Shown here: piece by piece, positions 1 through 8,394 of the stretch
Numbering within the stretch: the stretch's first letter is position 1
Layout of the letters: each line of letters opens with the position of its first letter
Assembly (NCBI GenBank): GCA_016875405.1
Contig: VGRJ01000004.1
Location: 1-64,000, forward strand
DNA: 64,000 nucleotides
Reading direction: 5' to 3'
From: Deltaproteobacteria bacterium
Lineage (GTDB): Bacteria > Myxococcota_A > Polyangia > Polyangiales > Polyangiaceae
Made by a program: the position numbers and the translations under genes
The notes under the pieces: generated by a model
The model's database searches: none
Told to the model about the DNA's origin: nothing
What the model saw: only the letters and a program-made list of their open reading frames with translations

Positions 1-664
1 CGAGATCGACGCTCGGCGTGAGCTCGACGCCCGCCTCGTTCAATGGTGCGTTCCAGTCGCGCGCCATGACCGAGGCGCCGAGGAACGTGAACGGCCGGTA
101 GGTGAGGCCGCTCGACACCGAGAAGAAGCCGTCGAGCTCTGGCCTTCGCGAGGACGACCACGCGAAGGTGTTACCCACCGCGAGCCCATCGGCGAGCCTC
201 GCCGCCATGCCCCAGCGGAGCCAGGTCGCGTTGGCCGGGGCGCCGGAGAGACCCAAAGGAAGCGCCGCCGAGGGCGGAGGGGTCATCCAATCGACGTGCA
301 AGCCCGTCGCGAGATTGAAGAACGGGACGGCGGCCCCAAAGGCGTAGCCGCGCAGCGGGCTCGTCGAGGCGTCGGGCGTCTCTATCCAGGTACCGCGAAG
401 CTCGGGCCCGCGCAAGAACGCGAGGTTCGCGGGATTGATGAGCGTCGCGGTGGTCGAGAGGAGGCTCACCGGGTTCTGCGACGGGAGCGCGAGACCGTCC
501 GACAGGCGGGGCGGGACGGGCTGCGCCATGGCGCGCGAGGCCGTCGCCGCGAGGCCAGCGAGGAGCAACGCGGGGGCGACGCGTCGGAGGCGAACGCCGC
601 GTTGGACAAGGCCAGCGTCGAGGGTCGGAGCGGAATCGTCGTCGGAGGCGTGAGGGCTCGTCAT
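1..664 (-). CDS. Partial outer-membrane-type protein (possible N-terminal part of a myxobacterial SppA)
   Basis: The frame opens with ATG at 664 and runs off the left edge, so only the first 221 residues are visible. Residues about 25-48 form a hydrophobic signal-like segment ending in ATASRAMAQP. After it come alternating polar/aromatic stretches (LRGYAFGAAVPFFNLATG, SVSSGLTYRPFTFLG) like beta strands of an outer-membrane barrel, and a TLINPANLAFLRGPEL segment like the NPA motif of FadL/PorV-type barrels. From memory, some myxobacterial signal peptide peptidases (SppA, 67K type) begin this way with a barrel-like half before the protease; the protease part is outside the window, so this is a guess. 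It is last in a minus-strand run, 10 bases after the DUF2505-like gene. Confidence 0.55.
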   Translation of the reverse strand, partial: MTSPHASDDDSAPTLDAGLVQRGVRLRRVAPALLLAGLAATASRAMAQPVPPRLSDGLALPSQNPVSLLSTTATLINPANLAFLRGPELRGTWIETPDASTSPLRGYAFGAAVPFFNLATGLHVDWMTPPPSAALPLGLSGAPANATWLRWGMAARLADGLAVGNTFAWSSSRRPELDGFFSVSSGLTYRPFTFLGASVMARDWNAPLNEAGVELTPSVDL

Positions 665-674
665 CGATGGTGTC

Positions 675-1193
675 TCAGCCGAGGGTGCAGAGCGAGCGCA
701 GCGCGTCCGCCTCGGCGTCGTAAGCGCGACGGAGCTCCGCGAGCGCGACGCGCTCGACCACGGCACCGACCACCTTGAGGCTCACCTCGATCTCTCCGGT
801 CAGCGTACGGCGCGTACGACCGTCCTCGAGCGGGTCGAGCCGATAGGCCCCGGCAGCGCGAAAATGCTTGCGCCAAGCCGCATCGGGGTTTCCCTCGGCG
901 CGGGGGACGACGTGCCATTCGCCGCGGTGCTCGTCGAGGCGGAACGTGGCGTGCTCGTCCCACGTCAAGAGCTCGCGCGGCGCGCGGTAACCGCGCAGGA
1001 CCTTGAGGGGGACCTTGGCGTGGAAGCGCCACACCCGCCGAAAGTCGCGACCGTCCACCGCGTGCTCGAGCGCCGCGACCGACTCGAGCGCGGCGAACCG
1101 CGCGGCCAGCAAGCGACCGAGATCGGGCGACATCAGCGCGAGCTCGACGACGTCGAGCGGGGCATCGAACTCGTGGTGGATTTCGAACTGCAC
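675..1193 (-). CDS. DUF2505-like (START-fold) protein
   Basis: A 172-residue protein with the look of the DUF2505/SRPBCC group: an N-terminal strand VQFEIHHEFDAPLDVV, then VWRFHAKVPLKVLRGY, a central WDEHATF strand and a long C-terminal helix from GAVVERVALAELRRAY. Family members are small cytoplasmic proteins with a hydrophobic cavity and mostly unknown ligands. I chose the GTG at 1193 because it puts the first strand at the N terminus and has TGGGGCGG just upstream; an in-frame GTG at 1223 would add ten residues. It sits 61 bases after the pyrophosphorylase-like gene, probably co-transcribed. The specific role is unknown. Confidence 0.6.
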   Translation of the reverse strand: MQFEIHHEFDAPLDVVELALMSPDLGRLLAARFAALESVAALEHAVDGRDFRRVWRFHAKVPLKVLRGYRAPRELLTWDEHATFRLDEHRGEWHVVPRAEGNPDAAWRKHFRAAGAYRLDPLEDGRTRRTLTGEIEVSLKVVGAVVERVALAELRRAYDAEADALRSLCTLG

Positions 1194-1254
1194 GCCGCCC
1201 CAGAGTCGACAGTCGTGCGTCACCCGTCAACAAAGACGCGCGCCCAAGGCGAAT

Positions 1255-2370
1255 TTATCGAGGTGTAAGCCCATCGCCCACCCAGCGCGCGCGGAGGACA
1301 GCCTCGACGTGCCCGAGGTCTCTGGCCGTCTTCACCGGGAGGAACCGGCTCGCGAGGCCATCGCGAGGAACGCGCACGAAGCGGGTGTCGAGCGCGGTCG
1401 TCAGCTCGCCGAGCAACCGCTCGAACTGAACGGCGACTCGGCCGTCGACGTCTTTGTGCACCTCGAGGTACGTCCACGACACCTGCGCGGCTTCGAGCGC
1501 GACCGCGTCCACGAGAAAGCTGTTGGTGTTGAAGACGGGGATCTGCGCGGAGTCGAGCTCGCGCGGGAGTCGAAAGAGCTCGGTGATGATCGGCCGGCCG
1601 TCGAGGAGGACGGGACCGCCGCCGCTGTCTCCCGGACGGCGCTCGACGAGCTCGGCGGTGAGCTTCGCGCCCGAAGCGACATGATGTCCGAGCAACGCCT
1701 CGTCGACGGTGACGCCGACGTTGTCGAGGTTCGAGATCCACACGTGGCGTCCGCCACCTGCGACGAACGCGCGCAGGAGGCCGCTCGCACGAAGGGCGTC
1801 GACGAGATCGCCGTGGCCGGTCGCGTAGGGGCTCGGCTCGCCGGCGATGCGGAAGAGTCGCCCAGAAGGCTCGAGGCGCAACGACGAGAACTGCTCGAAG
1901 GTCCGCGCGAGCGAGGAGCTATCGGGACGTTCGCCGAGCGCGCGTCCGATCGCCCGATTCGTCGCCTCGCTCGTCATGAGCCAGAGCGGGACCTCGACCC
2001 CTTGGGCTCGGAGCGCGCGGACCTCGGCGAGCCTCGCGTCGAGGAAGGTGACACCTGGCAAGACCTCGACGAGCGCCTTCACGACGCCGCCCATCCGAGT
2101 CGCCATCCCGCCCGCGAGGACGCACGCCGCGACTCGACCGGACTCGAGCTCGCGCCGCCCGAGCGCGCGCGCCTCCCGGGTATCGACGGGTAAGGCGAGC
2201 CGCGACTCGGGTACCGGCTCAACGACGCCACGCAGGCGGTTTCGCGCCACGGGATCGCCGCCGAGGGTCGACGCCAAGGCGAGGAGCGTCTCGTCTCGAA
2301 AGCCACGGGACTCGAGGCGCTCGCGGAGCGCAGGTTCGAGGGACGAGATCTCTTCCGCGAGAGAGGACAT
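1255..2370 (-). CDS. UTP-sugar-1-phosphate uridylyltransferase family protein
   Basis: 371 residues, ATG start. The nucleotide-binding signature AACVLAGGMATRMGGVVKAL (about residues 81-100) matches the eukaryote-like UDPGP pyrophosphorylase family (GGxGTRLG...K), with Ala in place of the usual second Gly-region residue. Later motifs fit the fold: PLWLMTSEATN, the region around GHGDLVDAL (compare the family P-x-GHGD), and VWISNLDNVGV (the LDNxD/N segment). The family makes UDP-glucose, UDP-N-acetylhexosamine or related activated sugars from UTP and sugar-1-phosphate in the cytoplasm. The substrate cannot be fixed from the sequence. The protein is shorter than most members (about 450-500). It follows the SDR gene on the same strand after a 92-base gap holding two hairpins. 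Confidence 0.8.
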   Translation of the reverse strand: MSSLAEEISSLEPALRERLESRGFRDETLLALASTLGGDPVARNRLRGVVEPVPESRLALPVDTREARALGRRELESGRVAACVLAGGMATRMGGVVKALVEVLPGVTFLDARLAEVRALRAQGVEVPLWLMTSEATNRAIGRALGERPDSSSLARTFEQFSSLRLEPSGRLFRIAGEPSPYATGHGDLVDALRASGLLRAFVAGGGRHVWISNLDNVGVTVDEALLGHHVASGAKLTAELVERRPGDSGGGPVLLDGRPIITELFRLPRELDSAQIPVFNTNSFLVDAVALEAAQVSWTYLEVHKDVDGRVAVQFERLLGELTTALDTRFVRVPRDGLASRFLPVKTARDLGHVEAVLRARWVGDGLTPR

Positions 2371-2402
2371 GGGCGCACGTCGGACGATGCGAGGACCGGG
2401 CA

Positions 2403-2466
2403 GAGCCTCGGGGTCGCCCGAGGCCGCGTCAGCGCGGAGCCTCGGGGTCGCCCGAGGCCGCGTCAG
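2403..2466. repeat. Tandem pair of 30-bp repeats, each with a perfect hairpin
   Basis: Bases 2403-2432 and 2437-2466 are identical and 34 bases apart. Each contains an 8-bp perfect stem with a four-base loop (2405-2424 and 2439-2458; GCCTCGGG, loop GTCG, CCCGAGGC). The second copy contains the stop codon of the SDR gene (2463-2465). The pair lies in the 92-base gap between that gene and the downstream pyrophosphorylase-like gene on the minus strand. No T-run follows, so this is not a standard intrinsic terminator; mRNA stabilisation or partial termination is possible. Confidence 0.85.
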
Positions 2467-3284
2467 ATGAAGTAATCCGGCAGGAGCTCAGCGCCAGGCG
2501 TCATCGCGTAGTGCTCGAAGTCCGACACGCCGCGAGCGCGCAGCAGGTCCTCGTCGATGAGGAACTGCCCGCTGAGGTCCTGGCTCGGCGTCGTCAGGAT
2601 CGCGTGCGCCGCGTCGCCCATGATGTCGGGCTTGCGCGAGGCGCGGACGGTGGTGTCACCTCCCAGGAGATTCTGGACCGCGGCGGTCGCGATCACGGTG
2701 CGCGGCCAGAGCGCGTTCACGGCGATCCGCGCCCCCTTCAGCTCGTCCGCCATGCCGAGGACGCACATGCTCATCCCGAACTTCGCCATCGTGTAGGCCA
2801 CGTGCGGCGCGAACCAGCGCGCCTCCATGTTGAGCGGCGGGGAGATGTTGAGGATGTGCGGGTTCGACGCCTTTCTAAGGTACGGAATCGCCTTCTGCGA
2901 GCAGAGGAAAGTGCCGCGCGTGTTGATCTGGTGCATCAAATCGTAGCGCTTCATCGGTGTGCTCTCGGTACCCGTGAGGTGGATCGCGCTCGCGTTGTTG
3001 ATGAGCACGTCGATCCCGCCGAACACCTCGACGGCTTTCGACACCGCCGCCTCGACCTGCGCCTCCTCGCGAACGTCGACGACGAGCGGGAGCGCCTTTC
3101 CGCCGGCCGCCTCGATCTCCGCGGCCGCCGTGTAGATCGTCCCTGGGAGCTTGGGGTGCGGTTCTGCCGTCTTGGCCGCGATGACGACGTTGGCGCCGTC
3201 GCGTGCGGCGCGGAGCCCGATCGCGAGGCCGATGCCGCGGCTCGCGCCGGTGATGAAGAGCGTCTTGCCGTTCAGGGTATTCAC
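2463..3284 (-). CDS. SDR-family oxidoreductase, HSDL2-like
   Basis: 273 residues. It has the classical short-chain dehydrogenase layout: TGASRGIG cofactor loop (TGxxxGxG) at residues 13-20, DVREE after the third strand, NNAS, and the catalytic YTMAK (YxxxK). The stretch LNISPPLNMEARWF followed by YTMAKFGMSMCVLGMADEL and NALWPRTVI closely recalls hydroxysteroid dehydrogenase-like protein 2 (HSDL2), without the SCP2 lipid-binding domain of animal forms. The family oxidises or reduces unidentified lipid/steroid-like substrates with NAD(P)H; the substrate here is unknown. It appears to be the first gene of the minus-strand run. Confidence 0.88.
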   Translation of the reverse strand: MNTLNGKTLFITGASRGIGLAIGLRAARDGANVVIAAKTAEPHPKLPGTIYTAAAEIEAAGGKALPLVVDVREEAQVEAAVSKAVEVFGGIDVLINNASAIHLTGTESTPMKRYDLMHQINTRGTFLCSQKAIPYLRKASNPHILNISPPLNMEARWFAPHVAYTMAKFGMSMCVLGMADELKGARIAVNALWPRTVIATAAVQNLLGGDTTVRASRKPDIMGDAAHAILTTPSQDLSGQFLIDEDLLRARGVSDFEHYAMTPGAELLPDYFI

Positions 3285-3427
3285 GGGGCGGCAGCCTTGG
3301 CAATCACCCTCCGTAAGTCAAGGGCGACGCCCGCGGGGGCGCGACGCCGACTGTTTTTGGACTTTCCCGGCGCGTGTCGGTAGGTGTGCCAGTCCGGGAG
3401 CGGGAGAGGTTCGCTCAGGGTGCATTC

Positions 3428-4441
3428 GTGGCGCTGACGATCGTCATCAGAGCGAAGGATCCCGCGAGGGACGTGGCGCTCGAGTTCGATGCGACTCGGA
3501 TCGTCATCGGACGCGGCAAAGGCTGCGATCTCTGGCTCCCCGACGCCTCGGTCGCCAAGCGGCACGCCTCGATCAGGCGCGAAGGCGGAAAAACGCTGAT
3601 CGTCGATGAGGGCAGCGCCAACGGGATCGTCGTCGACCGTGTGAAATTGCCCGCGCATGCGCCGCGCGCGCTCGAGCCCGGCTCGTGGGTGAGGGTTGGG
3701 CGCTACTGGCTCGAGATCCGTACGGGTGGCGGGATCGCCAGCACGCCGGAGGAGGTGCGACGCGCAGGGCTCACGCTCCTCAGGCGCCAGCTCGCCGAAG
3801 ACAGCGAGCCGTGCGTCGCGGCGCTCGAGGTGGTCGGTGCAAAAGACGCGACGGGCGAGCGCGTCACCCTCGAGGACGAGACCCGCGAGTACGTCCTCGG
3901 ACGCGGGCGCGACGCCGATCTAGCGATCGCCGACGAGCACGCGTCGCGCCGGCACGCGTCGGTCACGGCGCGCGGCGAGGGGTGGGTCCTCCGCGATCTC
4001 GGATCGAAGCGGGGGACCTTCCTGCGGGCAAGCGACGGCGAGGAAGGCACGCCGGAGGAGACCCGCCTCGAGGCGGAGCCGAGACCGTGGCGCGACGGCG
4101 AGCTCGTCCGGATCGGCAGCACGCTCGTGCGCCTCGTCGACCCGATCGGCCAGGCGCTCGACGAGCTCGCGGCCGCCCCCGAGCGCAAGCTGAGAGCCGA
4201 GGAGCAGCGAGAGCCTCCGCCCGGGGTCCGCGACGCCGCGCCGACGATCGACGCACCGCAGGACCCGCTCCCGGAGGGTCCGCCCGAGCGCGCCTCCCTC
4301 GAGTTCGATGCGCCGACCGTCGACGACTCGGATCCGGACGCGACCGGTCGCGCGCTCGCGACGCTCGACACCATGGTCGCGCTGGTCGCGCTCGGTCTCC
4401 TGGGTCTCAGCGCAGCCGGGCTGTTCTGGCTGCTCCGCTGA
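3428..4441 (+). CDS. Tail-anchored protein with two FHA domains
   Basis: 337 residues from a GTG at 3428; an in-frame upstream start at 3374 would add 18 residues that look non-coding. Two forkhead-associated domains are visible: the first has VIGRGKGCDLWLPD, KRHASI and SANG (about residues 20-75); the second has VLGRGRDADLAIAD, SRRHASV and SKRGT (about 155-205). These carry the GR, SxxH and N/K-G positions of phosphothreonine readers. An acidic/proline linker follows and the protein ends in one hydrophobic helix (TMVALVALGLLGLSAAGLFW), so the FHA domains should face the cytoplasm. It probably docks on threonine-phosphorylated partners of Hanks-type kinases, two of which are in this window. 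Confidence 0.88.
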   Translation: MALTIVIRAKDPARDVALEFDATRIVIGRGKGCDLWLPDASVAKRHASIRREGGKTLIVDEGSANGIVVDRVKLPAHAPRALEPGSWVRVGRYWLEIRTGGGIASTPEEVRRAGLTLLRRQLAEDSEPCVAALEVVGAKDATGERVTLEDETREYVLGRGRDADLAIADEHASRRHASVTARGEGWVLRDLGSKRGTFLRASDGEEGTPEETRLEAEPRPWRDGELVRIGSTLVRLVDPIGQALDELAAAPERKLRAEEQREPPPGVRDAAPTIDAPQDPLPEGPPERASLEFDAPTVDDSDPDATGRALATLDTMVALVALGLLGLSAAGLFWLLR

Positions 4442-4498
4442 GCCTGGTGACGCCGTACTCGCCTTGATTCCCGAGGCAGGCGCGCGTAGTCGAGAAGC

Positions 4499-5431
4499 GT
4501 GCCCCTCGACGCCAAACGGTTCCTCTTCGTCACCGGCAAGGGCGGCGTCGGGAAGACCACCGTGACGGCCGCCGTCGCGACCGCGCTCGCGGCGCGTGGG
4601 AAGCGCGTCCTCATCACGATGTGCGGCGCGCACGAGCGCCTGTCCGCGATGCTCGAGCGGCAGCCCGTCGGACACGAGGTGGTGTCGGTCGGGACGAACC
4701 TCTGGGCGACGCGCATCGACCCCGAGCGCGCCATGGAAGAATACGGCGAGCTCGTCATTCGAGTCCGAGCGCTCGCGCGGCTCGTCTTCGAGAACCGCTA
4801 CACGCATGGGTTCTTTCGGGCGGCGCCAGGCCTTCACGACTGGGCGATGCTCGGCAAGGCATGGTGGCACACGACCGAGGAAATCGACGGGCGGCCCAAG
4901 TACGACGTCGTGCTGTTCGATGCGCCCGCGACTGGGCACGGCCTCGACATGTTGCGGGTGCCGAAGGTCATCCTCGACGTGGTGCCGCCGGGAGTGCTTC
5001 GCCGTGACGCCGAGCGTGCGTGGGAGTTGTTCCACGACCCCGAACGCGCCGGCGTCGTGCTGGTCAGCCTCCCCGAGGAGCTTCCGGTGACCGAGTCGAT
5101 CGAGCTCGCCAGCGCGCTCCGTGACGAGCTCGCGCTACCGCTCGAGCGAGTGGTCGTGAACGCGCTGCTCCCCGCGCTCTTTGCGCCCGCGGAGCGTACG
5201 GCGCTCACCTCGGACGAGGCGCTCTTCGAGCTCGCCCGGCGTGGCGAGGATCTCGACGCCTCCGAGGCGGCTCTCTCGGCGGCGATCCGTCGGGCTGCGC
5301 GCGAGGAGCTTCAATCCCGCAGCGTCGAGCGGCTCGAGCGGAGCCTCGCGACGCCCACGACGAGGCTGCCCTTCCTCCTCGGCACGGCCGGCACGCCGGC
5401 AGGCATCCGAGAGCTCGCCCGCCACTTCTGA
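4499..5431 (+). CDS. ArsA/GET3-family anion-transporting-type ATPase
   Basis: 310 residues, GTG start. The deviant Walker A motif GKGGVGKTT is at residues 14-22, followed by a helix and KRVLITMCGAHERLSAML. The switch-II-like segment DAPATGHGLDML corresponds to the D-T-A-P-T-GH motif of ArsA. Length is that of a single-domain ArsA rather than the double arsenite pump. No arsenic genes are nearby. Small ArsA-like ATPases of this kind in actinobacteria and myxobacteria are of unknown function. It lies 57 bases after the FHA gene and 14 before the SDR-fold gene, consistent with one operon. Confidence 0.85.
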   Translation: MPLDAKRFLFVTGKGGVGKTTVTAAVATALAARGKRVLITMCGAHERLSAMLERQPVGHEVVSVGTNLWATRIDPERAMEEYGELVIRVRALARLVFENRYTHGFFRAAPGLHDWAMLGKAWWHTTEEIDGRPKYDVVLFDAPATGHGLDMLRVPKVILDVVPPGVLRRDAERAWELFHDPERAGVVLVSLPEELPVTESIELASALRDELALPLERVVVNALLPALFAPAERTALTSDEALFELARRGEDLDASEAALSAAIRRAAREELQSRSVERLERSLATPTTRLPFLLGTAGTPAGIRELARHF

Positions 5432-5445
5432 GACCGGAGCGCACG

Positions 5446-6546
5446 ATGCACCGCGATTGGGTCCTCGTCACAGGCTATCCGGGCTTCGAGGCGCGGAAGC
5501 TCGTCGAGCACCTGCTGGCGGTCGAGCCGACGACGCATGTCGCGCTGCTGGTCCAGAACGCAGACGAAGACGCGGTCGGGCGTCACCTCGAGCGCGTGGG
5601 CGACGACCGCGCACGCGTCGAGCTCTTCGAGGGCGATCCGGCGGCGCTCGACATGGGCCTCTCGGGCGCGGAGCTCGGCGCGCTCGCGAGACGGGTGACG
5701 CGCATCCACCACGTTGCCCACCTCTCGCACGTCGGCGCCGACAGGCGCACCGCGACCCGAGTCAACGTGCAGGGCGCGGTGGAGGCCATCGCCGTCGCGC
5801 GTGCCTGTCACCACCTCGAGTGCCTGGTGCACCACTCGACGGCGCATGTCTCGGGTGATCGGGCCGGGCTGGTCTACGAAGACGAGCTTGACGAAAGTCA
5901 AGGGTTTCACGGCGTCGTCCAGGAGACCCGCATGACCGCCGAGCTCGTCATGCGACGCGCGATGAGCGACCTCCCGATCGCGGTGATCCGACCGACGATG
6001 ATGGTCGGCGACAGCGATACCGGTGAGGTCGAGCGCTTCGATGGACCTTACCTGCTCGTGATGTTGCTCCTCGGGCTACCGGGTGATCTCGCCGTCCCGC
6101 TGCCGACCGGCGCGGACAACCCGCTCGACATCGTCCCCGTCGACCACGTCGTGAAAGCCGCCCGCGCCATTGGGACCTGTCGCGACGCGCGCGGCCGCAC
6201 CTTCCACCTCGCCTCCTCAGAGCAGCTCACCGCGCGCGAGGTTTTCGAGCGCATCGCGCGCGCCGGCGGCAAGCGCACGGCCTCCCGCAGCCTGCTGCCA
6301 CGCAAGCTCGCGAGCGCGCTGTCGCGTACGCCCGCCCTCGCGAAGGTCCTTCAGGAACCTCGCGCCCTCCTTCAGCAGCTCGTCACCAAGGCGCGGTACG
6401 ACACACGCAACGCCGACCGCATCCTCGCGCAGCACGGCCTCGTCTGCCCGCCGCTCGACGCCTACGTGACGACGCTCGTCGCGGCGGTGCAGGAGCGCTT
6501 CCGCGAGCGCGCAGGCGATCGCTCCACCCTCGACCCGGAAGGATGA
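5446..6546 (+). CDS. Extended-SDR / NAD-binding-4 fold protein lacking the catalytic Tyr-Lys pair
   Basis: 366 residues, resembling the fatty-acyl-CoA reductase (male-sterility) branch of SDRs: VLVTGYPGFEARKL at the N terminus, GDPAALDMGLSGAELGAL, HVAHLSHV and NVQGAVEAI, HHSTAHVSG with the expected Ser (residue 131), then IRPTMMVGDSDTGE and NPLDIVPVDHV. The cofactor loop is TGYPGFEA, so the third Gly of GxxGxxG is Ala16. Where YxxxK should lie the sequence is VQETR: Tyr becomes Val158 and Lys becomes Arg162. It may bind a nucleotide without being a normal reductase. Its stop overlaps the next start (ATGA at 6543). Confidence 0.78.
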   Translation: MHRDWVLVTGYPGFEARKLVEHLLAVEPTTHVALLVQNADEDAVGRHLERVGDDRARVELFEGDPAALDMGLSGAELGALARRVTRIHHVAHLSHVGADRRTATRVNVQGAVEAIAVARACHHLECLVHHSTAHVSGDRAGLVYEDELDESQGFHGVVQETRMTAELVMRRAMSDLPIAVIRPTMMVGDSDTGEVERFDGPYLLVMLLLGLPGDLAVPLPTGADNPLDIVPVDHVVKAARAIGTCRDARGRTFHLASSEQLTAREVFERIARAGGKRTASRSLLPRKLASALSRTPALAKVLQEPRALLQQLVTKARYDTRNADRILAQHGLVCPPLDAYVTTLVAAVQERFRERAGDRSTLDPEG

Positions 6547-8009
6547 CCATGCACCACGCTCGACCCTCGAATCGCCCCATCGCTCGCGGCCCACGGCACA
6601 GTCGGTGGCTCGGCATCGCCGCGCTCGGGCTCTTCGGCACGACCGCTTGTGGGGACGACACGGCCGGTGTGCCGGGGACCGCGACCGGAGCGACCGGCAG
6701 CGTCACCGGGTCGAGCGACGCGACGAGTGGCTCTGGGGGCGGCGCGGGCGGCGCGGGCGGTGCGGGGGGCAACGCTTCGACGGGCGGCAGCGGGGGCAGC
6801 AGCACCGCGACCGGCGGCGGCGGCATGGGCGGTGCGCCGTTCATGCCAGAACCGATCCCCGAGATCGATCCCGAGCCGGCCAAGGCGTGCGCGAACATCC
6901 CGTCAGGGTATTTTCAGTTCCTCGACGACGGATGCAAGGCGCGCATCGTTCCCTCGTACGTCGATCGCGAGCTCGCCTGCCCTTCGGTGGACACCTCGCC
7001 CGAGATCGCGCTCACCGGTGGAGGGACGGTCACCTACCAGCCCGGCAGCGAGACGCCGAAGTTCGACACCACGGCGCTCGACGGCATCGTACCGCCCGAG
7101 CTGATGGCGACCGTGATCCTCATCCGACGGGTGAACGGGGTGCCGCACTACCGCTACCTCAGCACGGGGGATCACGAGGTCCCCTACCAGCCGTGGAGCA
7201 CGACGAAGGTGGTCGCGGCAGCAAACGCAGCGGCGAGGCTACGGATCGCCTCCGACTACGGGGTCGGGCTCACCGCGAAGGTCGACGGCAAGCCGCTCGG
7301 CGACCTCGTCACCAGCATCTGCAACTACGACTACTCGCCCTACAGCTCGAACGCGCTCGGCCGCTACTTCCACAACGTCGGCACGCGCAAGCGCGCGAAC
7401 GACCTCATCCACGATCTGTGGCTGAAGCGCCCCGCAGCCGAGACTTTCGGCGGAAATTACGGCGAGAACGCACCTGGGCTCGGTTACACCTTCGTCGACG
7501 GCGGCAAGCAGGTCTCCGTCACCGCCGACGCCGCGACCGGTTACGCGAACAACCTGTCGAGCCGTACGATGGCCGAGATCGTCAAGCGCCTCGTCCTCCA
7601 CCGCGAGGAGGCCCCTCAACAAATGCCCGGGATTCAGTGGGCCGATGTCCGCGTGCTGCTCCACGGCGCCGAGGGCTCCGCGAAGTACGGCGAGTGGGGC
7701 GGCATGTCGGCGGACTCGGCGATTTACCTGCAGGCGAGCCACGACATGCCCTACATCGAGAAGCGCAGCCACGGCCGCTGGCGCACCTTCTCGAAGCTTG
7801 GCCTCGGTACGAGCGGCCAGTTCCTCGACGTCGGCTACGCGTGCATGCCGGTGCTCGACGACGACGACAAGCCGGTCGCCGGGTGGAGCCGCGAGTTCGT
7901 GATCGCCGCTCACCTGCCGTCCGGTGGGTCCTCGTGGGCGGCGCGCGACCGAATGCTCGCGAAGGCCTACCGCGCGATCGTGACGCGCATCGTCGACGGG
8001 CGGCTCTGA
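6543..8009 (+). CDS. Lipoprotein with a serine beta-lactamase/PBP-like domain
   Basis: 488 residues from the ATG overlapping the previous stop; another ATG at 6549 is possible. A basic N terminus and hydrophobic run end in FGTTACGDD, a weak lipobox, followed by about 60 residues of Gly/Ser/Thr/Ala linker. The C-terminal domain (from about 170) carries PWSTTK, matching the active-site SxxK of penicillin-binding proteins (Ser219-Lys222), and YSSN, matching SxN (Ser268-Asn270). SKLGLGTSG is a candidate for the third KTG-like motif but is degenerate. Motif spacing of about 49 residues is reasonable for a class A-like serine hydrolase. The function is inferred only from these motifs; it could be an inactive relative. 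Confidence 0.65.
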   Translation: MTMHHARPSNRPIARGPRHSRWLGIAALGLFGTTACGDDTAGVPGTATGATGSVTGSSDATSGSGGGAGGAGGAGGNASTGGSGGSSTATGGGGMGGAPFMPEPIPEIDPEPAKACANIPSGYFQFLDDGCKARIVPSYVDRELACPSVDTSPEIALTGGGTVTYQPGSETPKFDTTALDGIVPPELMATVILIRRVNGVPHYRYLSTGDHEVPYQPWSTTKVVAAANAAARLRIASDYGVGLTAKVDGKPLGDLVTSICNYDYSPYSSNALGRYFHNVGTRKRANDLIHDLWLKRPAAETFGGNYGENAPGLGYTFVDGGKQVSVTADAATGYANNLSSRTMAEIVKRLVLHREEAPQQMPGIQWADVRVLLHGAEGSAKYGEWGGMSADSAIYLQASHDMPYIEKRSHGRWRTFSKLGLGTSGQFLDVGYACMPVLDDDDKPVAGWSREFVIAAHLPSGGSSWAARDRMLAKAYRAIVTRIVDGRL

Positions 8010-8102
8010 CGAAGCCGTGCCCGCGTGGCCGCGCGTCGTGAAACCGACGTGGGCATCGCGGCGATGACCTCGAGAGAGGCCGAGAGCCTCGCGAGGTCCC
8101 CC

Positions 8103-8351
8103 ATGTCGAACCAACGCTGCCCTTCCACCCGTCCCACGGAACCCACCACCTACTTCGAGGAGCTCCCGCGCGTCATCGACGCGGCGTACGCCTACTGGCA
8201 CGCCCATCGCGCGCGCGTGTCGCTGCCCACGCTGCTGCAGCACGGCTCAGCGGCGCTGCGCTCGGCGCTCGATCGAGGCGAGCCGCTCGAGCTCGACTTC
8301 TCGACGCCACTCGGCGCCGATCCCCAGAGCGGCGAGTCGGAGGCCGCCTGA
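8103..8351 (+). CDS. Small hypothetical protein
   Basis: 82 residues from ATG 8103; the frame also has an ATG at 8064. Codon choice is as GC-rich at third positions as in the neighbours, which supports a real gene. There is a helical centre (FEELPRVIDAAYAYWHAHRARV) and an acidic C terminus, with no signal peptide or motif I recognise. It stands alone 93 bases after the lipoprotein gene, so it may be independent or the last gene of that run. Confidence 0.5.
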   Translation: MSNQRCPSTRPTEPTTYFEELPRVIDAAYAYWHAHRARVSLPTLLQHGSAALRSALDRGEPLELDFSTPLGADPQSGESEAA

Positions 8352-8394
8352 GCCTCGAGGCGCGGGCGCTCGCCCCAAAAAGGCGGGCGCTCGC

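Noticed and set aside
3374-3427. Upstream extension of the FHA protein
   Set aside because: The extra 18 residues are not FHA-like, and GTG 3428 begins directly at the first beta strand.
8360-8394. Direct repeat of GCGGGCGCTCGC around CCCCAAAAAG as a CRISPR-like or insertion signature
   Set aside because: Only two copies of 12 bases in a GC-rich gap; too little to support a mobile element or array.
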